A stretch of 47,643 nt of DNA, taken from positions 1 to 47,643 of the forward strand of contig DHKI01000021.1 of assembly GCA_002404755.1 (NCBI GenBank), read 5' to 3'. Shown in pieces: positions 1 through 8,224 of this stretch (position 1 is the first letter of the stretch; every line of letters starts with the position of its first letter). This DNA comes from Clostridiales bacterium UBA4698. Lineage in GTDB: Bacteria; Bacillota; Clostridia; TANB77; UBA1234. A program made the position numbers and the translations under genes. The notes beneath the pieces were generated by a model. It saw only the letters and a list, made by a program, of their open reading frames with translations. It was not told the origin of the DNA and searched no databases.

Positions 1-50
1 GCCTACTTTTACTTGACACATACCATTATCATTGATTATTCATACCTATA

Positions 51-79
51 TTGCCTTTGCTGTAAAAGTGTGATACAAT
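51..79 (+). promoter_or_regulatory. Sigma-A type promoter with extended -10
   Basis: A TTGCCT -35 box (51-56), a 17-base spacer and a TACAAT -10 box (74-79) preceded by TG at 71-72 form a good extended -10 promoter. It would drive the leader and the membrane protein gene that starts at 175. Confidence 0.6.
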
Positions 80-103
80 GCATATGAACTTAAATTAAAT
101 TTA

Positions 104-178
104 AAAGGAGGTATAAGGGTACACTTCGTTCTTGGCGCTAAATAATTTTGAGCAATGAAAGTGGAGTCTTATAATTGA
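104..178 (+). promoter_or_regulatory. Leader with chained mini-ORFs
   Basis: A perfect AAGGAGGT site (104-111) is not followed by a start codon at normal distance. Instead an 8-codon TTG frame (132-158) overlaps an ATG frame of 7 codons (155-178) by ATGA, and that one overlaps the TTG start of the next gene at 175 by TTGA. This looks like a chain of coupled short frames, or the eroded 5' end of a longer gene. No function can be assigned. Confidence 0.35.
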
Positions 179-684
179 TTATACTTGGCGTATTGATTTT
201 TTTGGTAATTTTCCTTGTGGTTTTATTTTGGCGGGATGTTATTGCCGGAATAATGGACTTTGGCGAGATGCTAATAAGTCTGTGTTTCTTAATACAGGGA
301 TGTGCAATAATCTTTTGGCTGATAATGGGTGTTACACCGACACAGTATAAAGAAAGTTATTTAGAAGAGACATACGAATTATCATCATTTAAAGCCAGCG
401 GTTTTGATGATGTGTATGTCATGCTTAATGGGGATGAATACTTTTGTTATCACGAGGAGGAAAATGGAACTAATTATCCAAGATCATATCCGACTAGTGA
501 AGTGAAATCTGTTGTTTATATTGGTGAACAAGAAAAACCTAGAATATGTAAGTATGTTCAAGAGCGTAAATGGACATGGTATGCTCCGCCGAAGGGAAAA
601 GATATAGTAAACTATGTCTTATATGTTCCAGAAGATGGTATATTTTATAGAGCTATAGAAGCAGATAAAACTACTAAAACGTAA
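175..684 (+). CDS. Hypothetical membrane protein
   Basis: A 169-residue protein of unknown function. Residues about 1-20 and 30-52 are hydrophobic membrane segments. The rest is a soluble domain rich in Tyr, Glu and Lys with no motif I recognise, probably outside the membrane or in the cytoplasm depending on topology. The TTG start is chosen because GGAG at 163-166 lies 8 bases upstream and no better start is in frame. The gene uses codons that are rare in its neighbours (CTG, GCC, ATC, CAG) and one in-frame CGG at 232-234 (Trp-Arg-Asp), the only CGG in the window inside an uninterrupted frame. This could mean recent transfer. It has its own promoter and terminator and no operon partner in view. 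Confidence 0.55.
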   Translation: MIILGVLIFLVIFLVVLFWRDVIAGIMDFGEMLISLCFLIQGCAIIFWLIMGVTPTQYKESYLEETYELSSFKASGFDDVYVMLNGDEYFCYHEEENGTNYPRSYPTSEVKSVVYIGEQEKPRICKYVQERKWTWYAPPKGKDIVNYVLYVPEDGIFYRAIEADKTTKT

Positions 685-693
685 GTAAAAGAG

Positions 694-720
694 TAACCAT
701 TCAAATGAATGGTTATTTTT
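694..720 (+). terminator. Rho-independent terminator
   Basis: A nine-base stem (694-702 with 707-715), a four-base AAAT loop and a short T run (716-720) directly follow the first gene. Confidence 0.6.
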
Positions 721-742
721 GAGTTAAGATTGAACTTGCGTT

Positions 743-782
743 AAAAAACCAGCTAGCATCTAATTTGATACTAGCTGGTTTT
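743..782 (-). terminator. Terminator of the BI-1 family gene
   Basis: A perfect 12-base stem (745-756 with 771-782). Read on the minus strand it ends in six U residues just after the BI-1 family gene. It could also act in the plus direction. Confidence 0.75.
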
Positions 783-793
783 GCGTATTCTAA

Positions 794-1492
794 TTATTTT
801 CTTCTTTTTCCCATTAATCTTAGTAATTTTAGGAATATATTAATAAAATCTAAGTATAAGTTTAATGCTCCAATTGTAACAACTTGAGTCATTTTTTCTT
901 CATCACTACCATCTACTAATGTATAAAGTTCTTTTATTTTTTGAATATCATATGCAGTTATTCCAACAAAAAGAAATATTCCAAAGACTGAAACTATGAA
1001 GTCGAGAGTGCTATTCATAATGAATAGGTTTACTATTCCTGCTATAAGTATTCCAAGCAATGCCATAAAGAAAAAGCTTCCGAACTTTGTTAAATCTTTA
1101 TTTGTTTTATGTCCATATAATGCAGCACCACCAAACATTGCAGCTGTGATAAAGAATGTGCTTGCTATTGAGGTTTCAGCATACACTAAGAATATTGGCG
1201 ATAGTGTAAGTCCATTTAATATGGCGTATAGATAGAATGTTATTCTACATGTTGCAGTTCCCATATTCTTTAAATTTAGGCTAAGAATTATTACAAGTAT
1301 AAGTTCTGCAATAGCTAATATTTGCCAGCAATTAGCAACGAATAATCGTATTTGTGGTGTGTAAATTGTTAATAGTGATGTAATACCAGTAACTGCAAGA
1401 CCGGCAGTCATCATATAAAATACTTTTTGCAAAACAGTTGAAAAGTTTGCTTCTTTATGTTCTTCAGATATTGGTGAATAAAAATCTTCCAT
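794..1492 (-). CDS. Bax inhibitor-1 family (YetJ-like) membrane protein
   Basis: A 232-residue integral membrane protein of the BI-1/TMBIM family. Bacterial members such as B. subtilis YetJ are pH-sensitive calcium-leak channels. Seven hydrophobic segments span about residues 25-225 after a polar N-terminal tail. The two family aspartates appear in TAYDIQKIK (about residue 181) and in LYLDFINIF near the C-terminus, matching the di-aspartyl pH sensor of YetJ. The length is normal for the family. The ATG has a strong AGGAGG site at 1501-1506 and a near-consensus promoter upstream. It is a single-gene unit with its own terminator. The family assignment is firm. Calcium transport is inferred from the family. 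Confidence 0.88.
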   Translation of the reverse strand: MEDFYSPISEEHKEANFSTVLQKVFYMMTAGLAVTGITSLLTIYTPQIRLFVANCWQILAIAELILVIILSLNLKNMGTATCRITFYLYAILNGLTLSPIFLVYAETSIASTFFITAAMFGGAALYGHKTNKDLTKFGSFFFMALLGILIAGIVNLFIMNSTLDFIVSVFGIFLFVGITAYDIQKIKELYTLVDGSDEEKMTQVVTIGALNLYLDFINIFLKLLRLMGKRRK

Positions 1493-1533
1493 AATAAAAC
1501 CTCCTTAAATTTATTATAAAACACCATAAAAAC

Positions 1534-1563
1534 ATTATACTATATCAGACGACTTTATGTCAA
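1534..1563 (-). promoter_or_regulatory. Promoter of the BI-1 family gene
   Basis: On the minus strand a perfect TTGACA (1558-1563) and a perfect TATAAT (1534-1539) are separated by 18 bases. They lie about 45 bases upstream of the BI-1 start codon. Confidence 0.8.
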
Positions 1564-1581
1564 TCTAAATGGATTTTTTTA

Positions 1582-1657
1582 GCAAAAAAAGTGCTTAAAT
1601 GTTGCACCGAAACGTATAGTTATTTTTGTATACGATTTATGCAATGTTTAAGCACTT
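1582..1657 (-). terminator. Long terminator overlapping the yidD stop
   Basis: A perfect 11-base stem (1589-1599 with 1647-1657) with further inner pairings (1602-1606 with 1640-1644, 1613-1618 with 1629-1634). On the minus strand it is followed by a run of U. The hairpin includes part of the yidD stop codon. Confidence 0.75.
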
Positions 1658-1871
1658 ATTTCTTAGGCGGAACTGGGTCATATCCTCCTTTTGAAAATGG
1701 ATTGCAACGAAGTATTCGCCACAACGTCAATACAGAGCCTTTAAAAAAACCATGTGTTTCAAGTGCTTCTATAGCATAATTTGAACAAGTTGGATGAAAT
1801 CTACAGGCACTGTGCCAGGGACCAGGAATTTTTTGATACAACTTTATTAGTTTTATCAAAAGTGTTTTCAT
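1656..1871 (-). CDS. yidD: Membrane protein insertion efficiency factor YidD
   Basis: A 71-residue protein of the YidD family, a small membrane-associated protein that helps YidC/Oxa1 insert proteins into the membrane. The diagnostic stretch with Cys-Arg-Phe-His-Pro-Thr-Cys-Ser at about residues 23-30 and the later Arg-Cys-Asn-Pro-Phe motif are both present, followed by the typical GGYDPVP ending. Length is normal for a short member. The ATG follows an AAAGGGG site. It is transcribed alone from the promoter at 1908-1936. In many bacteria yidD sits between rnpA and yidC; it does not here. Confidence 0.93.
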   Translation of the reverse strand: MKTLLIKLIKLYQKIPGPWHSACRFHPTCSNYAIEALETHGFFKGSVLTLWRILRCNPFSKGGYDPVPPKK

Positions 1872-1907
1872 AAGAGTTCCCCTTTCAATAAAATTTCGTA
1901 TACGTAA

Positions 1908-1936
1908 ATAATACCATAGATTTACATAAAAATCAA
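1908..1936 (-). promoter_or_regulatory. Promoter of yidD
   Basis: On the minus strand TTGATT (1931-1936) and TATTAT (1908-1913) are separated by 17 bases, about 36 bases upstream of the yidD start. Confidence 0.55.
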
Positions 1937-1965
1937 TATAATATAAAACTAATAGCTACTTATAG

Positions 1966-2008
1966 AAATAGCTTCTAATGCTAGTTTTGCTAACAATAGA
2001 AGCTATTT
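1966..2008 (-). terminator. Hairpin after the HtrA gene
   Basis: A perfect 11-base stem (1966-1976 with 1998-2008) lies just after the HtrA stop. On the minus strand only three U residues follow, so it may be a weak terminator or an mRNA-stabilising hairpin. Confidence 0.5.
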
Positions 2009-2018
2009 TACCTAAATG

Positions 2019-3251
2019 TTATTCGCCTTTATATTCTGCGAGTGTTACTTTCATTGTTTTAGTCTTGTTATCTCTAATTATTCCTATTTCGATTTCGTCA
2101 CCCACATTGCAATTTGTTACCTCTGATGTTACTTCTGCTGCAGTTGATACAACGTTGCCATTTACAGAAACTATGATGTCTCCTGATTTGATTCCACCTT
2201 TTTCTGCAGGTGAGTCTTCAACTACAGATTCAACATATGCACCGTATTGCATTTGAGAGTAGAACATATTAAATAAACTTCCGTATCCTCCATATGGTGA
2301 ATTTGTTGAATAAGTAGTGTCTTTCATCATTACACCTAGGAAAGCTCTGTTAGTTGCATATCCATGTTCTACTAAATCATCAACAACTGATTTGATATCA
2401 TTTATTGGGATTGCAAATCCTAAATTTTCAACGTCTATACCAGATGATTTTGCTGTAACAATTCCTACTAATTCTCCGTTGGCATTAAATAATCCACCAC
2501 CTGAATTACCAGGGTTTACGCCAGCATCTGTTTGAATTAGGTTCATTTTTTTACCACTTATATTTATTTCTCTTTCAAGTGCACTTATTATACCACTTGT
2601 AACAGTTCCGCCAAGTTCGCCAAGAGGGTTACCGATAACAACTGCTAAGTCGCCAACTTCTAGGCTTGAACTGTCGCCTAAAACAGCAAATTTTAATCCT
2701 GTTGCTTCTATTTTTATAACAGCTGTATCTGTTTTTGAATCTTTTCCTATTAATTTAGCTTCGTATTCAGTTCCATTTTTTAATCTTACTAATATTTTAT
2801 TTGCACCATCGATAACATGGTTGTTTGTAAGGATATATCCATTTTCCGATATTATTACACCGCTACCATTTCCTTCAGTCGTGTATTGATATGAATAGTA
2901 GCTTTGAGTCGTTTCAATTTTTATTTCTACAACTGAGTCTGCACAAGATTTTACGATTCCTTTTATAGAATGTGATGACATTGTATCTGCAAGTATGTTT
3001 GTGTTTTGTGTATTACCAGCAGACGTTGTAAGTATTGAGTTGGTTGATTGTGAACTTTGTATATTGTTTTGATTTTCTGCTGTTTTTGATGTTGTTATTG
3101 TTGAATAGATGCTGCCACTTGCAAAACCAAGTGATAAAAGTAAAACAGAAGCCGTTATCTTTGAAGCAATACCACTACCATTGTGTCCTCTTGATTTTCC
3201 CTCCATTTCTTCATAGATTGAATCACCGTCATATTTATTCATAAATGACAT
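2019..3251 (-). CDS. HtrA/DegP-like membrane-anchored serine protease
   Basis: A trypsin-like S1C protease with one PDZ domain, acting outside the membrane on misfolded proteins. After a polar head, a single membrane segment lies at about residues 30-48, then a Ser/Thr/Asn-rich linker. The catalytic triad is visible: His in NNHVIDG, Asp in SKTDTAVIKI, Ser in GNSGGG. The PDZ domain covers roughly the last 100 residues (SPAEKGGIKSGDIIVSVNG). About 410 residues is normal for Firmicutes HtrA/YvtA/YyxA. I chose the ATG at 3251 because GGAAAGGA lies 9 bases before it; the ATG 9 bases further upstream abuts that site. It appears monocistronic. Confidence 0.92.
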   Translation of the reverse strand: MSFMNKYDGDSIYEEMEGKSRGHNGSGIASKITASVLLLSLGFASGSIYSTITTSKTAENQNNIQSSQSTNSILTTSAGNTQNTNILADTMSSHSIKGIVKSCADSVVEIKIETTQSYYSYQYTTEGNGSGVIISENGYILTNNHVIDGANKILVRLKNGTEYEAKLIGKDSKTDTAVIKIEATGLKFAVLGDSSSLEVGDLAVVIGNPLGELGGTVTSGIISALEREINISGKKMNLIQTDAGVNPGNSGGGLFNANGELVGIVTAKSSGIDVENLGFAIPINDIKSVVDDLVEHGYATNRAFLGVMMKDTTYSTNSPYGGYGSLFNMFYSQMQYGAYVESVVEDSPAEKGGIKSGDIIVSVNGNVVSTAAEVTSEVTNCNVGDEIEIGIIRDNKTKTMKVTLAEYKGE

Positions 3252-3424
3252 ATAGACCATTCCTTTCCAAATTTATTTATAGTTATTGAATATTTTTTTC
3301 ATATGCTATATACTTTACTTTGATAGTACTACTAGTATATGAGACTAATATGTATTATATATGAATTTTTCATGAAAAACAATTATTCTACTTGTTTGTA
3401 TATTTGTTGGAAAGGGATTATTAT

Positions 3425-4225
3425 ATGATAAATTCAATTGAGGATATTATAGGGCTACACGAGAGTAGAGGAAATATAGAGGATTCTATTATAGAAATGC
3501 ATTTCGATGAATTAATACTAAAATTGAATGTTTTCACGTTGAAGTTTAGCACTGTTAATGGAGAACGTAATGAGACGAAAAGATGGAACAAGAGAATAGA
3601 ATTTGAAATAAGAAAAGATAGAAAATTATATAAAGAAATTAGAGAGTTTAGGACATTGATGAGTGCGTTAAATAGACTAAAAATAAGAAAAGGATATTTA
3701 GAAAAGAGAGAATGTCCGGATTTTGTTTTAGAACATGATGGTAAAAAGATAGGTATTGAAATCACAAGAATATATTCTGGAAACGACTGGGCTGCTGAAA
3801 AGTTAAATGATGAAATAAAGACTTATGGAATTGAGCCGAAGGAGGTTCAAGGATATATCGAATATAGAAAGTTAAATAATAAAATAAAAACGTATCAGCT
3901 AAAAGATAATTTAGTAATAAAGCCGTTCAACAAGAAAGAAGAGAATGGTTTGCTAAATATAAAAATTAAGAATAAGATATTTGAGAAAATAAGAAAGTTA
4001 TTTGACGAATATAGTAAGTATGATGAGAATATAATTCTTGCTGATATCGTTAGTCCAGAATACTTTGGCAATGTTGATGATATTATCAAGTTTAATGATG
4101 AAATAACATTTTATATAAATCATTTAGAAGAAAATTTTGATGAGAAAGAATATATTCTTCTTTTGAAGATTGGTGAAAAAATAGGAAAGATTGATTTGAA
4201 AAAACATACGTGTGAGATATTGTAA
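3425..4225 (+). CDS. PD-(D/E)XK nuclease-like protein
   Basis: A 266-residue soluble, very Lys/Glu/Ile-rich protein. At about residues 94-115 it carries CPDFVLEHDGKK followed by IGIEIT, the Pro-Asp ... Glu-x-Thr arrangement seen in many PD-(D/E)XK restriction-endonuclease-fold proteins; the usual catalytic Lys two residues after the Glu is a Thr here. I recognise no other domain. The ATG at 3425 follows GAAAGGG at 3410-3416 by 8 bases; a longer in-frame reading has no ribosome site. It lies 12 bases ahead of the HD-GYP gene, so the two are probably cotranslated. A nuclease role is inferred from one motif only. Confidence 0.55.
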   Translation: MINSIEDIIGLHESRGNIEDSIIEMHFDELILKLNVFTLKFSTVNGERNETKRWNKRIEFEIRKDRKLYKEIREFRTLMSALNRLKIRKGYLEKRECPDFVLEHDGKKIGIEITRIYSGNDWAAEKLNDEIKTYGIEPKEVQGYIEYRKLNNKIKTYQLKDNLVIKPFNKKEENGLLNIKIKNKIFEKIRKLFDEYSKYDENIILADIVSPEYFGNVDDIIKFNDEITFYINHLEENFDEKEYILLLKIGEKIGKIDLKKHTCEIL

Positions 4226-4237
4226 TGGAGGAAACAA

Positions 4238-5194
4238 ATGAGAAAACTAAAAAAGATAGATGTCTTAGGTAATAAAAAAATAAGTAAGCAAGATTTATCT
4301 GAAGAGATAAGATGTGAAATAGACGTACTAGGTGGATTAGATATATTCACAGATGCTCATGTTCAGGGAGTTGTTAAGACCACAACAGGAATTTGTGAAG
4401 AGATGGATTTAAAATATGAGGATTTGAAAAAATGCGTGTTATGTGCTTATCTTCATGATGTTGGAAAAATTAAAGTTCCTTCTGCGATCTTACAAAAGCC
4501 CGGAAAGCTTACAAATGAAGAGTTTGAAGAAATGAAAAGACATACTATTTATGGATATGAAATATGTATGGAATATAATAATTTTAGAGAACTAGCGCCA
4601 ATAGTTCGTGCACATCATGAGAGTTTTGACGGAAGCGGATATCCTGATAAATTGGTTGGTGACCAAATTCCTTTTGAAGCATCAATAATAAAAGTTGCCG
4701 ATGTGTATGATGCGTTAACACAAAGACGTCAATATAAAGAGGGATATAAGCAAACAAAGGCATTAGATATAATGCTAGGAGATGCTAGAAAAGGCAAGAT
4801 GAGTGCAAAAATAATGTCTTATTTAATGAGATATTTATTAAAAGAGGTTGAATCTAGAATAACAACTCATGAGAATAATGTATTAGAATTAAAAGAAAAT
4901 TTAGAGATTTTGCACGAGCTAGAAAAAATATATAAAAGTATATACGATAGAGGATATACAACAAAATCAGCAAAATTGCTTGCAAGGTTTGACTTGCCTG
5001 CCGGATATGATATGAGTACAAATGCTAATCTTTTAATCGTAAAGCAAAAAGCTTTAGAAAGAGAAAAAGGATGGCTAGATTTTTGTAAAGATGAGTATAA
5101 GCTAATGAAAAAGCAAGAGGATGAAATTAAATCGATAGCCAAAAAAGAAAAATTTTATAAACCTGAAGTTTATGAAAGATGGTTTAATAAGTAA
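4238..5194 (+). CDS. HD-GYP domain cyclic-di-GMP phosphodiesterase-like protein
   Basis: A 318-residue protein with an HD-GYP domain at about residues 35-190. The key motifs are intact: His in DAHVQG, the HD pair in LHDVGK, the following HH, and the GYP loop in DGSGYPD, plus the KVADVYDALT helix. The family hydrolyses cyclic di-GMP or related dinucleotides with a metal centre. There is no transmembrane, PAS or receiver domain. The C-terminal 120 residues are a charged helical region with no clear match. It follows the PD-(D/E)XK-like gene by 12 bases with a GGAGG ribosome site between them, and shares a terminator region with the convergent radical SAM gene. Confidence 0.88.
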   Translation: MRKLKKIDVLGNKKISKQDLSEEIRCEIDVLGGLDIFTDAHVQGVVKTTTGICEEMDLKYEDLKKCVLCAYLHDVGKIKVPSAILQKPGKLTNEEFEEMKRHTIYGYEICMEYNNFRELAPIVRAHHESFDGSGYPDKLVGDQIPFEASIIKVADVYDALTQRRQYKEGYKQTKALDIMLGDARKGKMSAKIMSYLMRYLLKEVESRITTHENNVLELKENLEILHELEKIYKSIYDRGYTTKSAKLLARFDLPAGYDMSTNANLLIVKQKALEREKGWLDFCKDEYKLMKKQEDEIKSIAKKEKFYKPEVYERWFNK

Positions 5195-5227
5195 AAAATA
5201 GCGAGTTAATTAAGACTCGCTATTTTT
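5194..5227. terminator. Bidirectional terminator between convergent genes
   Basis: A perfect 13-base stem (5194-5206 with 5215-5227) flanked by A and T runs on either side. It can end both the HD-GYP transcript and the radical SAM transcript. Confidence 0.85.
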
Positions 5228-5228
5228 G

Positions 5229-6110
5229 CTAAATGCCACTTAAATCAAAATGAGGAACGTATTCTTCTTCGTGTTTTGAAAGTTCTTGAATATATCCGTT
5301 TTCAAATTCTGATATTAAGTTTTTTACGATATTAAATTCTCGTTTTGAGACTTTACGATTTATTAATTCGTCACTTTTGGCAAGATATGTTGGAAAGTAT
5401 TGTAGCATTATGCTTATATAAGTTTCTTTAGGCAAGTTTTCTTTTATCCAGTTTAGAATGTGTTTTGTTTCGTTTATGTGTGAAGGTAAAACCAGATGCC
5501 TTATGATAACTCCTTTTTGTATTATTCCATTTTCATCAAATGTTGGTGTTCCAACTTGTCTAATCATTTCTTTTATATTGTTAGTTGCAATGTCAAAATA
5601 ATTTGGTGCACTAGAATATTTTATTGAAACTTCGTTGCTGAAATATTTTAAATCTGGAAGATAAACGTCAATGTATCCGTCTAGCATTTTGATTGTTTCT
5701 AAATTTTCAAAGTTTCCCGTGTTATATATTATCGGAATTGCAAGACCATTTTCTTTTGCTATTTTTATTGCCTCAATAATTTGTGGTACATATGGCGTAG
5801 GCGAGACTAGATTTATATTATTTACTTTTTTGTTTTGCAGTTCTATAAAAATTTCTGAAAGTCTATTTATAGAAATTTCTTTGCCATAATTATCTTTAGA
5901 GATGTCATGATTTTGACAAAATATGCAATTCAAATTACAACCTGAAAAAAACACAGTGCCAGAACCGTTTTTATAACTGATACATGGTTCTTCCCACATA
6001 TGAATAGATGCAAGTGCACATTTTGGCATAATTCCACATTTGCAATAACCTAATTTTTCATTTCTATTAACATTACAATTATGAGCACAAAGATTACAAT
6101 TTTCTAACAT
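5229..6110 (-). CDS. Radical SAM protein, PflX/COG1313-like
   Basis: A 293-residue radical SAM enzyme related to pyruvate formate-lyase activating enzymes (COG1313, often named PflX). The SAM cluster motif is CNLNCIFC (about residues 58-65). Additional cysteines at the N-terminus (CNLCAHNC and CKCG) form the extra cluster region typical of this group. Later motifs such as YNTGN, PDLKY and RHLVLP match the family. Its substrate is unknown; no glycyl-radical enzyme is in the window. The ATG follows AAGGGGA. It is a single gene, convergent with the HD-GYP gene. Confidence 0.85.
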   Translation of the reverse strand: MLENCNLCAHNCNVNRNEKLGYCKCGIMPKCALASIHMWEEPCISYKNGSGTVFFSGCNLNCIFCQNHDISKDNYGKEISINRLSEIFIELQNKKVNNINLVSPTPYVPQIIEAIKIAKENGLAIPIIYNTGNFENLETIKMLDGYIDVYLPDLKYFSNEVSIKYSSAPNYFDIATNNIKEMIRQVGTPTFDENGIIQKGVIIRHLVLPSHINETKHILNWIKENLPKETYISIMLQYFPTYLAKSDELINRKVSKREFNIVKNLISEFENGYIQELSKHEEEYVPHFDLSGI

Positions 6111-6233
6111 AAAAATCCCCTTAAATTATACTATTTAGCTTATACATTTATCCCTTTTAAAAATTTTGCTTCCTATTTGAGAAAACGTATTAATAAATAG
6201 TAAGTATAATTTTTGATTATTATAACATATTTT

Positions 6234-6261
6234 TTGACTTTTTTATATTAAATAGTATAAA
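6234..6261 (+). promoter_or_regulatory. Promoter of the UDP-sugar pyrophosphorylase gene
   Basis: TTGACT (6234-6239) and TATAAA (6256-6261) with a 16-base spacer, about 28 bases upstream of the start codon. Confidence 0.55.
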
Positions 6262-6289
6262 ATATATCGTATAGAAAGGACTGATGCAA

Positions 6290-7528
6290 ATGAATTATGA
6301 AGAAGCAAAAAAGGTGCTTCAAAAATATGGACAAGAGCATATATTGAATTCTTATGAAAGATTAAATGAAGAGAAAAAAGAAAAGTTATTGAATCAAATA
6401 GCTACTATAGATTTTGAACAAATGTTGAAATTATATGAAAATATTAAAAAGGGAATAGAGTTTAAAGATTCAAAGATTGAACCTATTCCAGCTGTTAATG
6501 CTGAAACTCTTTTAGCAGAAGAAAAAGAAAAGTACAGAAAAATAGGAGAAGAAATAATAAAGAGCGGAAAGCTTGCAGCTGTTACAATGGCTGGTGGACA
6601 AGGTACGAGACTTGGGCATAATGGTCCTAAAGGAACATATGATTTAGGACTTCCATCACATAAGAGTTTATTTGAAATTTTATGTGACGGTTTAAAAGAA
6701 ACTACGCAAAAATATGGTGTTGCTATTCCTTGGTATATAATGACGAGCAGAGAAAATAATGACGAGACAGTTGCGTTTTTCGAAAAAAATAATTACTTTG
6801 GATATCCTAAGGAAGCAATTGGAATGTTCTTTAAGCAAGGAGAACTTCCTATGATTGATGAAAATGGAAAATTAATAATCGATGAACAGGGTCTGATAAA
6901 AGAAGCTGCCGACGGACATGGCGGAGTGTTTGAATCACTATATAAAAGCGGTGCATTAGAAGATATGAAAAAGAGAGGAATCGAATGGATTTTTGTTGGC
7001 GGAGTTGATAATGTTTTAGTAAGAATGGCAGATCCGATGTTTGTTGGATTTGCAGCTTACAATAATTACATGGTTGCATCTAAAACAATAATTAAAGCAT
7101 ATCCTGAAGAAAGGGTTGGTGTGTTCTGCAAAAAAGATGGTAAGCCATATGTGATAGAATATACTGAAATATCAGACGAGATGGCACACGAAAAAAATCC
7201 GAATGGTGATTTGACTTATGGCGAAGCACACATGTTATTAAATTTATTTAATATAAAGATTTTAGATCAAATAGCAAACTCAAAACTTCCATATCATAGT
7301 GCACACAAGAAGTGCAATTTTATGAATGAAAATGGCGAAGTGGTAGTAGCTGAAAAGCCAAACGCATATAAGTTTGAAACATTTATATTTGACGCATTTT
7401 CATTAATGCCAGAGATTGGCTTATACAGAGGAAAAAGAGAAGAAGATTTTTCACCTGTAAAAAATGCAGAAGGTGTAGATTCACCAGAGACAGCTAGAAG
7501 AGATTATATGAAATATCATAATTTATAA
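6290..7528 (+). CDS. UDPGP-type UDP-sugar pyrophosphorylase
   Basis: A 412-residue nucleotidyltransferase of the eukaryotic-like UDPGP type 1 family, which makes UDP-GlcNAc, UDP-GalNAc or UDP-glucose from UTP and the sugar 1-phosphate. The nucleotide-binding signature AGGQGTRLG is at about residue 101, followed by GPKGTYDLG and the substrate-side motifs PWYIMTSREN, GHGGVFESL and FVGGVDNVLV. The length fits bacterial members. Two in-frame ATGs lie close together; the second, at 6290, sits 9 bases after GAAAGGA while the first is only 3 bases away, so I chose the second. It has its own promoter and is followed within a few bases by a membrane protein gene. The sugar specificity is not decided by the sequence. 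Confidence 0.88.
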   Translation: MNYEEAKKVLQKYGQEHILNSYERLNEEKKEKLLNQIATIDFEQMLKLYENIKKGIEFKDSKIEPIPAVNAETLLAEEKEKYRKIGEEIIKSGKLAAVTMAGGQGTRLGHNGPKGTYDLGLPSHKSLFEILCDGLKETTQKYGVAIPWYIMTSRENNDETVAFFEKNNYFGYPKEAIGMFFKQGELPMIDENGKLIIDEQGLIKEAADGHGGVFESLYKSGALEDMKKRGIEWIFVGGVDNVLVRMADPMFVGFAAYNNYMVASKTIIKAYPEERVGVFCKKDGKPYVIEYTEISDEMAHEKNPNGDLTYGEAHMLLNLFNIKILDQIANSKLPYHSAHKKCNFMNENGEVVVAEKPNAYKFETFIFDAFSLMPEIGLYRGKREEDFSPVKNAEGVDSPETARRDYMKYHNL

Positions 7529-7533
7529 GGGGG

Positions 7534-8121
7534 ATGAAAGAATTGTATATAGTTAGTGGTATAATTATAGCTTTTATTGCAATAAATTATTTTTTAGAAT
7601 ATAAATTATATAGCGTTCCTAAAAACGAAGGATATTTTAATAATGTTACAGAATTTAATATTGAAAGAGAAAAATATATATCACCTCAGCCACTATATGT
7701 TACAATGATTTCAATCTTTACAGGAATTATGCTAGGGTTATATATATCACTTTGTGAGTATTCTCATGTCAATAAAATACTTATGATGATTGTAAGTATT
7801 GCAATTTTTGTATGTTATTTTATTGAAGTTACAAGAGATATATCTTTAGTAGATGGAAATCTTATATTGTCAAAAGCATTTTCAAAAAAGATTATAATAA
7901 ATGCAACAAGTATTAAAGGAATGTATTTATATAGTTGGAATAAGAAGTTCCTTAAGAAACATGCACTTACAACAAAACTTGTTATTACAACTAATTCGGA
8001 TAAGAAGTACAAATTTGTAATATCTAGTTTAGATAATAAAGCTGTTTTGAATTTGCTAAAAGAAAATTTCGGTGTGATAAACAATAAAATGTATATAGGA
8101 AAAAAGACAAATAAAGCATAA
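7534..8121 (+). CDS. Hypothetical membrane protein
   Basis: About 195 residues, function unknown. One hydrophobic segment lies at residues 3-20, two more at about 57-75 and 83-102. The C-terminal 90 residues (beginning ISLVDGNLILSKAF) have alternating strands like a PH-type domain, but this is only an impression. It starts 5 bases after the pyrophosphorylase gene, so it is in the same transcript. Start choice is uncertain: the ATG at 7534 abuts the GGGGG ribosome site, while a TTG at 7543 has better spacing. A strong terminator follows. Confidence 0.6.
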   Translation: MKELYIVSGIIIAFIAINYFLEYKLYSVPKNEGYFNNVTEFNIEREKYISPQPLYVTMISIFTGIMLGLYISLCEYSHVNKILMMIVSIAIFVCYFIEVTRDISLVDGNLILSKAFSKKIIINATSIKGMYLYSWNKKFLKKHALTTKLVITTNSDKKYKFVISSLDNKAVLNLLKENFGVINNKMYIGKKTNKA

Positions 8122-8125
8122 ATTT

Positions 8126-8164
8126 AAAATGGATGCACATATAAAAATGTGTATCCATTTTTGT
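8126..8164 (+). terminator. Rho-independent terminator
   Basis: A 15-base stem (8126-8140 with 8147-8161) with one G-U pair, followed by T residues. Confidence 0.8.
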
Positions 8165-8224
8165 ATATAAAGCCCATTCTTTGGTAAAAATTATATTAAA
8201 TTAATTAAGCGGAGGTTTTATATT

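Noticed and set aside
232..253. A third +1 shift at the CGG codon of the first gene
   Set aside because: A +1 shift there meets TAA at 251-253, while the unshifted frame stays open for 150 codons. The codon must be read, skipped in frame or belong to an imported gene.
996..1235. Plus-strand open frame opposite the BI-1 gene
   Set aside because: It lies wholly inside a clear membrane-protein gene on the other strand and has no ribosome site.
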